A DNA stretch of 34,864 nt from Opitutaceae bacterium (GTDB taxonomy: Bacteria > Verrucomicrobiota > Verrucomicrobiia > Opitutales > Opitutaceae), in the NCBI GenBank assembly GCA_027482905.1, contig JAIXVP010000225.1, positions 1 through 34,864 on the forward strand. Reading direction: 5' to 3'. Shown in pieces: positions 16,391-23,735 of the stretch (the stretch's first letter is position 1; every line of letters begins with the position of its first letter). A program made the translations under genes and the position numbers. The notes beneath the pieces were generated by a model. The model was not told the origin of the DNA and did no database searches. It saw only the letters and a list, made by a program, of their open reading frames with translations.

Positions 16391-18121
16391 CTACCCGTCC
16401 GCCGTCTCCGGCAGCGTGAACTCGAAGACCGTCCACTCGGCGTCGGAACCAAGCAACCGCACGTCGCCGCCGTGCAAACGCGCGAGATGGCGCGCGAGAT
16501 CCAACCCGAGGCCGTAGCCGGGGGTATCGCCGCCCGCCTCGCCGCGATGGAAACGCTCGAAGATTCGCTCCCACGCCTCGGGCGGCACCGGGTGGGGGGC
16601 GGTGTTCGCGACGCGCAGCGCGACGTTCCCGGCGGCGCGCCCGGCCCACAACCGCACCCGGCCGCCGGGCCGGTTGTATTTGACCGCGTTCTCCAATAGA
16701 TTCTGCAACACGACCGTCAGATAACGTTCCTCGCCCGGCACCGGCAGCGAGCCCGCGATCTGGTTGTCCAGATCCAGCGCCTCCGCCGCCGGCAGCATGC
16801 TGGCGTCGTCGAGCGCGGTGGCCGCCACGGCCGCCAGGTCCACCGTCCCGGCGCGGACCCGCAGGATGCCCGCGTCGAGCCGGGAGAGCAGCAGCAGCGT
16901 GTCCAGGATGTGCGCGAGCCGGTCGGTCTGGCGGAGAAGCTCGCCCACCGCCTCGCCTCGTGGTGGCGCGGCGCCGCCGGCCCGGCCCAATTCCTCCAGA
17001 CCCAGCCGCAGAACCGCCACCGGGGTCTTGAGCTGATGCGAGGCGTCGGCCGCGAAACGGGCCGCACGCGCGAGCTCGGCCGAGGTGCGATCCAGCCGCG
17101 TCTCCGTCTCGCTCCGCAGCGCCCGTTGCGTCTCGGAGTCCCTCGCCAGCCGCCCGAACCAACCGGAAAAGCGTAGCGTGAGCAGGCCGCTGACCGCGCA
17201 GCCCGCGAGCACCAGAAACACCCCCGCCGCCGTGATTTGCCAGGTGATCGCACGCTGGCGCGCGATCAGGCCGTCCAGCGCGACGAGACGAATGCGGTGG
17301 ACCGCGGGATAGGCCTCGCCGGCGTTGACGGACTCGATCTCCAGGCGATGGGGCCGGCCCGCCAGTTCCAACTCCTCGATGGAGGCGTCCGGGCGGAGGG
17401 CGGGAAACCCGGCCAGGCGCCGCGCGAGGTCGGCCCGGATGGGCTCGGCCAAACCCGGGGCGTGCAAACGCCCGTCCACCCAAAGCGCGTGGGCGGAATC
17501 CGCCGGCGCCAAATCGACCGCAAATCCGAGGACCAACACGCCGAGCAGGCGCCCGGTTTCACGGGAAACAACGGGGACGGCAAGCAGTTCGGAGGCGCGG
17601 TCCGGTCCTTCGCCCGCGGCGGAAATCACCGCCCCGTAGGCCGGCCACCGGTCGAGACGGGCGGGCGCGAGCGCGGCGAGTTCATCGGCGCTCGCCTCCC
17701 CGGGGGCCGTCGGGGACACGGGCGGGATGAGCCGGCCCCGCGCGTCCAGAAACCGATAGAAACGGGCGCGGAGAGTGCGGACCGCGCCGGCATCCGGCGC
17801 CGGCGCGAAAAGATCCCGCAGCTCGTCGTCCGCCGCGAGGTAGAGCAGGTCGAGGGCGTCGTCCTCCAGCGCCGCGTGGATACGCGGCCGTCCGGCGAGG
17901 GCGCGGGCGCGGTCGGCCAGCGCCTCGCGACGCAGGCGCAACAGGGCCTGGGCGGCGGCAAACTCGGCCCGGTGCCCGCGATCCGCCTCCTCCGCCTGCG
18001 CCTGCCCCAGTTGCCCGCGCGCCGTCACGATCCCGGCCGCGACCACCAACGCCACGATCACGCTCATGGCCGCGAGCAGGCGGCGCGCGAAACGCCGGGT
18101 CTCCCGCGCCGCCGCCGGCAC
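16391..18121 (-). CDS. Membrane sensor histidine kinase with Cache-like periplasmic domain
   Basis: About 576 residues if started at GTG 18121, which has GAGG five bases upstream and lies just past the preceding stop; a TTG at 18172 or an ATG at 18066 are alternatives. TM1 is at about 16-33 (LLAAMSVIVALVVAAGIV) and TM2 at about 295-317 (ITAAGVFLVLAGCAVSGLL). Between them lies a ~255-residue periplasmic domain. The segment ELLAVPVVSRETGRLLGVLV resembles Cache sensor domains. The kinase core is complete: H-box ADASHQLKTPVAVL with His near 362, N-box LQNLLENAVKYNRPGG, G-box GYGLGLDLARHLARLHGG. It should autophosphorylate and pass phosphate to the regulator encoded upstream. The signal is unknown. 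Confidence 0.88.
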   Translation of the reverse strand: MPAAARETRRFARRLLAAMSVIVALVVAAGIVTARGQLGQAQAEEADRGHRAEFAAAQALLRLRREALADRARALAGRPRIHAALEDDALDLLYLAADDELRDLFAPAPDAGAVRTLRARFYRFLDARGRLIPPVSPTAPGEASADELAALAPARLDRWPAYGAVISAAGEGPDRASELLAVPVVSRETGRLLGVLVLGFAVDLAPADSAHALWVDGRLHAPGLAEPIRADLARRLAGFPALRPDASIEELELAGRPHRLEIESVNAGEAYPAVHRIRLVALDGLIARQRAITWQITAAGVFLVLAGCAVSGLLTLRFSGWFGRLARDSETQRALRSETETRLDRTSAELARAARFAADASHQLKTPVAVLRLGLEELGRAGGAAPPRGEAVGELLRQTDRLAHILDTLLLLSRLDAGILRVRAGTVDLAAVAATALDDASMLPAAEALDLDNQIAGSLPVPGEERYLTVVLQNLLENAVKYNRPGGRVRLWAGRAAGNVALRVANTAPHPVPPEAWERIFERFHRGEAGGDTPGYGLGLDLARHLARLHGGDVRLLGSDAEWTVFEFTLPETADG

Positions 18122-18128
18122 GACCGCC

Positions 18129-18788
18129 TCAGGGGAGATCGACACGAAGGGTTTGTCCGGCGGTGATTTCAACGGGAAGGGCGCGCGTGGTGCGGCTGTC
18201 GATCCAGGCCTTGAGGATGAACCGGCCCGCCGGCGCGCCTTCCAGGCGGAATCTGCCTTCGGCGTCGGTCACCGCGAAAAACGGCGTATCGAGCACGAGC
18301 ACGGCGGCGCGCATGTGCTCATGGATGTCGCAGCGCAGGGTCACCAGCCCCGCCTGGTCGAAGATCTGGAAGGGCGTCGCCGCCTCGTCCGCGCGGTAGC
18401 GACCGAGATCGAAGCGCTTCGGGCGCGAAAAGGAGAAGACGTTGTGATAGGTCTTGTCCTCGTTCGGGAATTCGACGCGCGTGCCCACCCGCACCGGCAG
18501 CAGACCGGGGATGAAGGCGAGATCGCGTTGCACGATGCGCGCGACCGGCGCGGCGACGTCCGGCGGAAAGGAGCCTTCAAGGTAGACCACCGCGCGGGGC
18601 GGGTCGGTCCGCACCAATCCGGGCTCGACGATCAATTCATAGCGAGAGCTCGGCTCCGGGACCGCCGCGGCGGCGGGCAGGGCCACGCGACCCTCCACCG
18701 CGCCGGTGGCGGGCGCGTTCTCCTCCGCAGGGACGCGGACGAAAAACAAGAGGCAGGAAAACAGAAGGCCGAGGCGGGGGAGGCGCAT
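18129..18788 (-). CDS. Secreted cupredoxin-like protein, plastocyanin/MauL-like
   Basis: 219 residues from ATG 18788; a TTG at 18815 would overlap the regulator stop. Signal peptide at 1 to about 20 (LPRLGLLFSCLLFFV). The middle is a cupredoxin-like fold: VRVGTRVEFPNEDKTYHNVF with His115, then VTLRCDIHEHMRAAVLVLD with Cys153, His156, His158 and Met159. His, Cys, His and Met in this order are the ligands of type 1 blue copper sites. The C-terminal third (FAVTDAEGRFRLEGAPAGRF) looks like a small carboxypeptidase-regulatory-like beta-sandwich. Proteins of this type are often annotated as methylamine-utilization (MauL-like), but no other mau gene is here. It sits between the regulator and kinase genes, so it may be a periplasmic partner of the sensor or a copper/electron carrier. 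Confidence 0.75.
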   Translation of the reverse strand: MRLPRLGLLFSCLLFFVRVPAEENAPATGAVEGRVALPAAAAVPEPSSRYELIVEPGLVRTDPPRAVVYLEGSFPPDVAAPVARIVQRDLAFIPGLLPVRVGTRVEFPNEDKTYHNVFSFSRPKRFDLGRYRADEAATPFQIFDQAGLVTLRCDIHEHMRAAVLVLDTPFFAVTDAEGRFRLEGAPAGRFILKAWIDSRTTRALPVEITAGQTLRVDLP

Positions 18789-18811
18789 GGACGGAAAGGC
18801 GGGGACCGGTT

Positions 18812-19498
18812 TCAACCCGCGGGCGGCCGGACCTGGAGGACGTAGCCGACGGAGCGCACGGTGTGGATCAGGGCGGGCAGTCCGGGCGGATCGATTTTTC
18901 GCCGCAACCGGGTGACCAGAATTTCCACCGTGCGCGTGTCATACCGGTGATCGCGCCGCCAGATGCGCTCGGTGATCTCGGCCCGGGAGAACACTCTTCC
19001 CGGCTCGAGCATGAGCAGGTGGAGGAGCTCGAATTCGCGCGGGGTGAGCTCCACCGGCCGGCTCGCCCGCGTGACCTGCCGGGAGGCCACGTCGGCGTGC
19101 AGATCCGCCACCGCGAGCCGCTGGACCGCCGCCACCGGCGCGCCGCGGCGGCCCAGCGCCTGCACCCGCGCGACCAGCTCCTCCAGCGCGAAGGGTTTGG
19201 CCAGGTAGTCGTCCGCCCCGGCGTTGAGGCCCGCCACCCGGTCCTCGATGTCGCCCCGGGCGGTGATGATGAGCACCCGGGCGAAGCACTTGGCCTCGCG
19301 CAGCCGGGCCAGGACCCGAAGTCCGTCCAACGAGGGCAGATTCAGATCGAGGACGACCAGATCGGGCCGCTCCGCCAAAACCAACGCCACCGCCTCCGCC
19401 CCGTCGTGCGTCGCCCGCACCTCGTGTCGCTCGCGCCGCAGGGCCGCGACGACGTGGCGCGAGAGCGCGAGTTCGTCTTCGACCACGAGGATGACCAT
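18812..19498 (-). CDS. OmpR/PhoB-family response regulator
   Basis: 228 residues. Receiver domain 1-115 with acidic pair E7/D8 (VVEDEL), phospho-acceptor Asp51 (VVLDLNLPSLDGL), Thr79 (IITARGD) and Lys101 (DDYLAKPF). The winged-helix DNA-binding domain at about 130-225 has VELTPREFELLHLLM, RVFSRAEITERIW, TRTVEILVTRLRRKID and VRSVGYVL. All residues for phosphorylation and DNA binding are present, so it should be a transcription activator or repressor. It is the first gene of the run regulator, cupredoxin, kinase, ApbE-like, porin. A 16-base near-palindrome lies 167 bases upstream and again before the ApbE-like gene; these are candidate binding sites. The reading frame stays open upstream into murJ, but ATG 19498 starts exactly at the receiver domain. 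Confidence 0.92.
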   Translation of the reverse strand: MVILVVEDELALSRHVVAALRRERHEVRATHDGAEAVALVLAERPDLVVLDLNLPSLDGLRVLARLREAKCFARVLIITARGDIEDRVAGLNAGADDYLAKPFALEELVARVQALGRRGAPVAAVQRLAVADLHADVASRQVTRASRPVELTPREFELLHLLMLEPGRVFSRAEITERIWRRDHRYDTRTVEILVTRLRRKIDPPGLPALIHTVRSVGYVLQVRPPAG

Positions 19499-19677
19499 GA
19501 AGGGATCGCTAACCGAACCGGGGCCGGGCGCAAGCGCGTCGCCGGCGGGCGATTCGGGCGGCGCGGAAAAACAAGGAGGGCACGTGGCAATCATGGCGGA
19601 CGCGGGCGTGGTTGCCCGCCGAACTCCAGCCTCGGCTCCGGACTCCGCCGGGAAAGGCCGAGATGGTAACCGGAACG
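19499..19677. other. Leader region between murJ and the response regulator gene
   Basis: 179 bases with no gene. It contains a perfect hairpin, GCGGGC (19602-19607) and GCCCGC (19614-19619) with a six-base loop, but no U-run. This is either a weak end for the murJ transcript or a regulator leader structure. The candidate operator at 19665-19682 overlaps its upstream edge. I see no convincing -35/-10 pair. Confidence 0.35.
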
Positions 19678-19682
19678 TTACC
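19665..19682. promoter_or_regulatory. Inverted repeat GGTAAC-N6-GTTACC, candidate operator (site 1)
   Basis: Arms GGTAAC (19665-19670) and GTTACC (19677-19682) with a six-base spacer. The core GTAACCGGAACGTTAC matches site 2 (16366-16381, minus strand) at 13 of 16 positions. It overlaps the murJ stop codon and lies 167 bases upstream of the response regulator start, so it could control the whole two-component locus. Inferred binding site of the regulator. Confidence 0.55.
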
Positions 19683-21282
19683 CGCCGCCGGACTCCCGGG
19701 CGCGACCGAGTTTGCGGCGCACCAGGGCCGCCAGCTCCTCGCGGCCCTCCACGCGCAAGCCCCAGGCGACGGCGGCGAACACCGTCAGGCCCGCCACCAC
19801 GCAGATCGCCAGCCCGGCCGCGTCGCGCCAGACCCCGGGCCCGAGCGCGTTCTCCCAGCCGCGCCGGACGAGGTCGACCACCGCCGCCATCGCGGCGGCG
19901 GCCGCCATGACCCGCGCCAGATGCCGGCGCAGCGGACCAAAGCCCAGCGCGGGCGCGAATCGGACAAGGCGATGTTGGAGGTAGGCGGCCTGAACCCCGA
20001 CCGCGAGAGTGGCCGCGAAGGCCAGTCCGGTGACCCCGAAAGGTCCCATCAAGGCGAGGCTGGCGACCACGTTGGTCAGAAAACTCCAGATCGCCGCGCG
20101 AACCGGGGTGCGGGTGTCCTTGTGCGCGTAAAAGGCCCGCAGCGCGAGGCTGACGAAGGCGAGGCAGGGCAGCGCCAGCGCACCCACCCCGACCACCGGC
20201 GCCATCATCGCGGTGTCGGCGGCGGTGAAAGCCCCGCGCTGGAACAAAACGCGGCTGATCGGCCCCGCCAGCACCGCCAGGCCGAAGGCGGCCGGGACGT
20301 TGATGAGCAGGATCAGGCGCATGCCCTGCCGGTAGTCGGCCGCGAGCAAGTCCGGCCGCCCATCCGCCGCGTGCCGCGCGATGCGGGGAAAGAACACCGT
20401 CGAGACCGCGATGGCGAAAACGCCGATGGGCAGCTCCATCAGGCGGGTGGACAGGTTCAAAATGGTCGCGGCGGCGTCGTTCACCGACAACGCGAAGAGC
20501 CGCGAAAGGGTGGTGTTGACCAGGTAGATGGCGGAGCTGAAAAGCGTCGGGATCATGAGCAGCGCGATCTGCCGCACCCCCGCGCTGCGCGCCGGCGTGA
20601 AACTCGGACGCCAGCCGAGCCGCATGAGCGCGAGTCCCGGGACGATCATCTGGAGCGCCCCGCCGAGGAGCACGCCCGCGCAGAGCCAGTCCATCCGTCC
20701 GGCCGGATCGCCCGCCGCGACGCGCCAGACGCCGAGCCCCAGCAGGCCCATCGCGGAGAGGTTGAGCCAGACCGGGTTCAGCGCGGGTTCGAGAAAATGT
20801 CCGCGCGTCTGCAAGGCCGCGCTGAAGACGGCCGCGAGGCACACCGTAACGAGATAGGGGAAAAGCACCGCGCCCAGGCGCGCCCCCGCCGCCCAGCGCG
20901 CGACGGTGTCGGGCGCGATTCCCGCCGCCTCCAACCGGGGCGCCCACCAGCCGTGCGCGCCGAGCCCCAGCATGGCGAGCAGCACGATCACGCCGGTCGC
21001 GAGCAGGGTCCAGCTGGCGACCTCGCTGACCAGCCGGCGGGCGCCGGCCTCGCCGTTTTTCCGGGTCTCCTCCTGGAGGGTGGGCACCAACGCGGCGGTG
21101 AGCGCGCCCTCGCCGAGCAGGCGACGGAAAAGATTGGGCAACGTGAAGGCGGTGGCGTAGGCCGACGCCAGGGCGGTGGTGCCGAAGACGGCCGTGATCG
21201 CCATTTCCCTCGCCAGACCGAGCACGCGCGACGCCATCGTCACCCCCGACACGATCCCGACGTTGCGCAGCGCTTGACCCAT
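19678..21282 (-). CDS. murJ: Lipid II flippase MurJ
   Basis: A 534-residue protein of the MOP superfamily with about 14 membrane helices. The start MGQALRNVGIVSGVTMASRV at ATG 21282 is typical, and the upstream in-frame extension is not membrane-like. Family marks are SRVLGLAREM, AYATAFTLPNLFRRLLGEGA, ALVPTLQEETR and the later FALSVNDAAATILNLSTRLM region with the PIGVFAIAVSTVFFPRIARH stretch. MurJ moves lipid II across the inner membrane for peptidoglycan synthesis and is essential in many bacteria. It is divergent from the peptide-transporter operon. Downstream on the same strand comes the two-component locus, whose candidate operator overlaps the murJ stop. Confidence 0.93.
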   Translation of the reverse strand: MGQALRNVGIVSGVTMASRVLGLAREMAITAVFGTTALASAYATAFTLPNLFRRLLGEGALTAALVPTLQEETRKNGEAGARRLVSEVASWTLLATGVIVLLAMLGLGAHGWWAPRLEAAGIAPDTVARWAAGARLGAVLFPYLVTVCLAAVFSAALQTRGHFLEPALNPVWLNLSAMGLLGLGVWRVAAGDPAGRMDWLCAGVLLGGALQMIVPGLALMRLGWRPSFTPARSAGVRQIALLMIPTLFSSAIYLVNTTLSRLFALSVNDAAATILNLSTRLMELPIGVFAIAVSTVFFPRIARHAADGRPDLLAADYRQGMRLILLINVPAAFGLAVLAGPISRVLFQRGAFTAADTAMMAPVVGVGALALPCLAFVSLALRAFYAHKDTRTPVRAAIWSFLTNVVASLALMGPFGVTGLAFAATLAVGVQAAYLQHRLVRFAPALGFGPLRRHLARVMAAAAAMAAVVDLVRRGWENALGPGVWRDAAGLAICVVAGLTVFAAVAWGLRVEGREELAALVRRKLGRARESGGG

Positions 21283-21588
21283 GATTTGAGGGCGCACCGT
21301 CGCGGGCGGCCCCGGGGCTGACAAGCCCGCAGAACGCGTGGGTGCCCGGCGGGCCGGCCACAAACGCCGACAACGTCCGCTTTGATTCCTGCTCCAGCCG
21401 GACCGAAGCCTTGCGCGCAAATCGGTTCACCTCGACTTTCCGCCATTCGGTGGCGCGTGCCGATCGGAGCCGGAAAGGCATACCTCCGCCCGCACCGTCG
21501 TCGTTTCCCCGGCACCGCCCCGATTTCTCGCTGTCCCCCGGCGGAGGCGCGCCGCATGCTGACGGTTGGCTCCGGCCGCCGACTCCTC
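21283..21588. other. Divergent intergenic region between murJ and the yej-type operon
   Basis: 306 bases without a supported gene. It must hold promoters for both directions. I see only a short stem (GGGCT at 21315-21319 and AGCCC at 21324-21328, loop GACA) and no clear -35/-10 pair. An in-frame ATG at 21556 would add 11 residues to the permease but looks unlikely. Confidence 0.4.
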
Positions 21589-22602
21589 ATGCGGGACTAT
21601 TTTCTCCGACGTTTCCTCCTGATCCCCCCCACCCTCCTGGGCATCACCCTGATCGTCTTTTTCCTCACCCGCCTCGTCCCCGGCGGCCCCGTCGAACGCG
21701 CCCTCGCCGCCGCTCGCCAGGCCGACACCGGCGCCCGCGCCAGCGTCGGCGCCAACACCGCCCTCTCGGCCGACCAGATCAAGCAGCTCGAACGGTTCTA
21801 CGGATTCGACAAACCCTGGCCCGCCGCCTACGCCGCCTGGCTGGGCAAGGTCGTGCGCGGCGATCTCGGCTCGTCCTACATCTACCACCAGCCGGTCTGG
21901 ACCATCATCGCGTCCAAGTTCCCCATCTCGATCTACTACGGCTTGCTTTCGACCGTCCTCACCTACGCCATCTGCCTGCCCCTCGGTGTGCTCAAGGCCG
22001 TGCGCCACCGCACCCCCTTGGACAACATCACCTCCGTCGTCGTCTTCGCCGGCTACGCGGTGCCCGGCTACGTGCTGGGCAGTCTCCTGCTCTTCATCTT
22101 CGCCGCCCGCCTTGAATGGTTCCCGCTCGGTGGTTTCGTGAGCGACGACTTCGCGTCCCTGAGCCTCGGCGCCAAGGCCCTCGACCTCGCCCGCCACACC
22201 GTGCTGCCGCTGTCCGCCTACCTGGTGGGCTCCTTCGCCTTCACCACCCTGCTGATGAAGAACCATCTGATGGACAACCTCGCCGCCGACTACATGCGCA
22301 CCGCCGTCGCCAAGGGCGTGCCCTTCCGCGCCGCCGTCTTCCGCCACGCCCTGCGAAACTCTCTGATTCCGCTCGCCACCACCTTCGGCCAAAACCTCGG
22401 TCTGGTGCTCACCGGGTCGTTCCTGATCGAGGTGGTCTTCGACATCGACGGCATGGGCCTGCTGGGCTTCAAGTCCCTCGTCGACCGCGACTACCCGGTC
22501 GTGCTCGGCATCCTGCTCCTCTCCTCCGGCCTCCTGCTGGTGGGCAACCTGATCTCGGATCTCCTCGTCGCCGCCCTCGATCCCCGCATCCGCTTCAACT
22601 GA
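21589..22602 (+). CDS. yejB: Peptide ABC transporter permease, YejB-like
   Basis: 337 residues from ATG 21589 (MRDYFLRRFLLIPPTLLGIT). Six membrane helices of the DppB/OppB permease fold: TM1 at 9-27, a periplasmic loop carrying GFDKPWPAAYAAWLGKVVRGDLGSSY-type sequence, then the ABC-permease core. The coupling-loop EAA motif reads DYMRTAVAKGVPFRAAVFRH. The LVPGGPVERALA start and long first loop are typical of YejB, the microcin C/oligopeptide importer permease, more than of DppB. It is first in a five-gene operon: yejB-like, yejE-like, binding protein and two ATPases. Function: uptake of oligopeptides or similar compounds. Confidence 0.88.
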   Translation: MRDYFLRRFLLIPPTLLGITLIVFFLTRLVPGGPVERALAAARQADTGARASVGANTALSADQIKQLERFYGFDKPWPAAYAAWLGKVVRGDLGSSYIYHQPVWTIIASKFPISIYYGLLSTVLTYAICLPLGVLKAVRHRTPLDNITSVVVFAGYAVPGYVLGSLLLFIFAARLEWFPLGGFVSDDFASLSLGAKALDLARHTVLPLSAYLVGSFAFTTLLMKNHLMDNLAADYMRTAVAKGVPFRAAVFRHALRNSLIPLATTFGQNLGLVLTGSFLIEVVFDIDGMGLLGFKSLVDRDYPVVLGILLLSSGLLLVGNLISDLLVAALDPRIRFN

Positions 22603-22605
22603 CCA

Positions 22606-22643
22606 TTTCCGCGTTTCCGTTTTCCAAGTTTCCGCTTTTTCCG
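22606..22643 (+). repeat. Five TTTCC(G) repeats in the gap before the yejE-like gene
   Basis: TTTCC begins at 22606, 22614, 22621, 22629 and 22638, four of the five followed by G. The steps are 8, 7, 8 and 9 bases. The array fills the 48-base gap between the two permease genes and ends seven bases before ATG 22651. A shorter run of the same type (TTTTCCGGCTTTCCGCC) lies near 14015-14031. No known element is recognised. Confidence 0.6.
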
Positions 22644-22650
22644 CCGTCCC

Positions 22651-23715
22651 ATGCCCCTTCGCCTTGATCCGATCACCCGCAAAAAGCTCCGGCGCTTTCG
22701 CTCGCTGCGGCGCGGTTACTGGTCGTTTCTGGTGCTCGCCGGGCTCGTGGTGTTCGCCTGCGTGGCGGAGCTCTTCGTCAGCCAGCGCGCGCTCGTCGTG
22801 CGCCACGAGGGCCGCTGGTTTTTCCCCACCTACGGCGGCATCCTGCCCGGCCGGACCTTCGGCCTGGATTACGATTGGGAGACGGACTACCGCGACCTGC
22901 GCACCCGCCTCGGCGCCGACCCCGCCGCCGCCGCGCGTGGCGATTTTGTGCTCCTGCCCTTCGTGCCCTACGGCCCGATCGAAAACTGTTACCCGGACCA
23001 GTTTTTTAAGCCCCGCGCGCCCGACCTCGCCCGCCGGCATTTCCTCGGCACGGACACCCAGAACCGCGACATCCTCGCCCGCCTGGTCTACGGTTTTCGC
23101 CACGCCTTGATCTTTGCCGCCTGGTTCGTCGCCGGGGTCTACGGGCTCGGCGTGCTCCTCGGCTGCGCCATGGGCTACTACGGCGGCGTCTTCGATCTGC
23201 TGGTGCAACGCGTGATCGAGATCTGGTCGAACATCCCCTTCCTTTACCTCGTCATCATCGTGGCCGCGTTGGTCAAACCCGGCCTCGGGTGGCTCGTCGC
23301 CATCAACGTCGCCTTCGGCTGGATGCACCTGACCTACTACATGCGCACCGAGACCTACAAGGAGAAGGCCCGCGACTACGCCGCCGCCGCCCGCGTGCTC
23401 GGCGCCGGCGATGCCCGCATCATCCTGCGCCACATCCTGCCCAACACCGCCGCCACCCTGGTGACCTTCATCCCCTTCACCGTCGCCGGCGCCATCGGCT
23501 CGCTCACCGCGCTGGATTTTCTGGGCTTCGGCCTCCCCGTGCCCACCCCGAGCTGGGGCGAGCTGCTCAGCCAGGGCACCAAAAACCTCACCCTCGCCCC
23601 TTGGATCGTCCTGTCCGCCTTCTCCGCCATGACCTTGGTGCTCATTCTCGTGACCTTCGTCGGCGAGGCTGTGCGCGAAGCCTTCGACCCGAAAAAATTC
23701 ACCCTCTACCGCTGA
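22651..23715 (+). CDS. yejE: Peptide ABC transporter permease, YejE-like
   Basis: 354 residues. The N-terminus RLDPITRKKLRRFRSLRRGYWSF and the long first periplasmic loop (RHEGRWFFPTYGG..., DYRDLRTRLG...) identify the YejE branch rather than DppC. A later FLGTDTQNRDILARLVYG starts the permease core with the DTQGRDV-type motif. The EAA coupling motif is DYAAAARVLGAGDARIILRH. Six membrane helices in all. It pairs with the YejB-like subunit to form the pore. The C-terminus EAVREAFDPKKFTLYR is typical of YejE. It ends 20 bases before the binding-protein gene. Confidence 0.9.
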   Translation: MPLRLDPITRKKLRRFRSLRRGYWSFLVLAGLVVFACVAELFVSQRALVVRHEGRWFFPTYGGILPGRTFGLDYDWETDYRDLRTRLGADPAAAARGDFVLLPFVPYGPIENCYPDQFFKPRAPDLARRHFLGTDTQNRDILARLVYGFRHALIFAAWFVAGVYGLGVLLGCAMGYYGGVFDLLVQRVIEIWSNIPFLYLVIIVAALVKPGLGWLVAINVAFGWMHLTYYMRTETYKEKARDYAAAARVLGAGDARIILRHILPNTAATLVTFIPFTVAGAIGSLTALDFLGFGLPVPTPSWGELLSQGTKNLTLAPWIVLSAFSAMTLVLILVTFVGEAVREAFDPKKFTLYR

Positions 23716-23735
23716 AACCGCCCCCAATCTTCCCG

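Noticed and set aside
18812-21481. Response regulator fused to a long N-terminal extension
   Set aside because: The frame stays open upstream, but that part is an out-of-frame reading of murJ; ATG 19498 begins exactly at the receiver domain.
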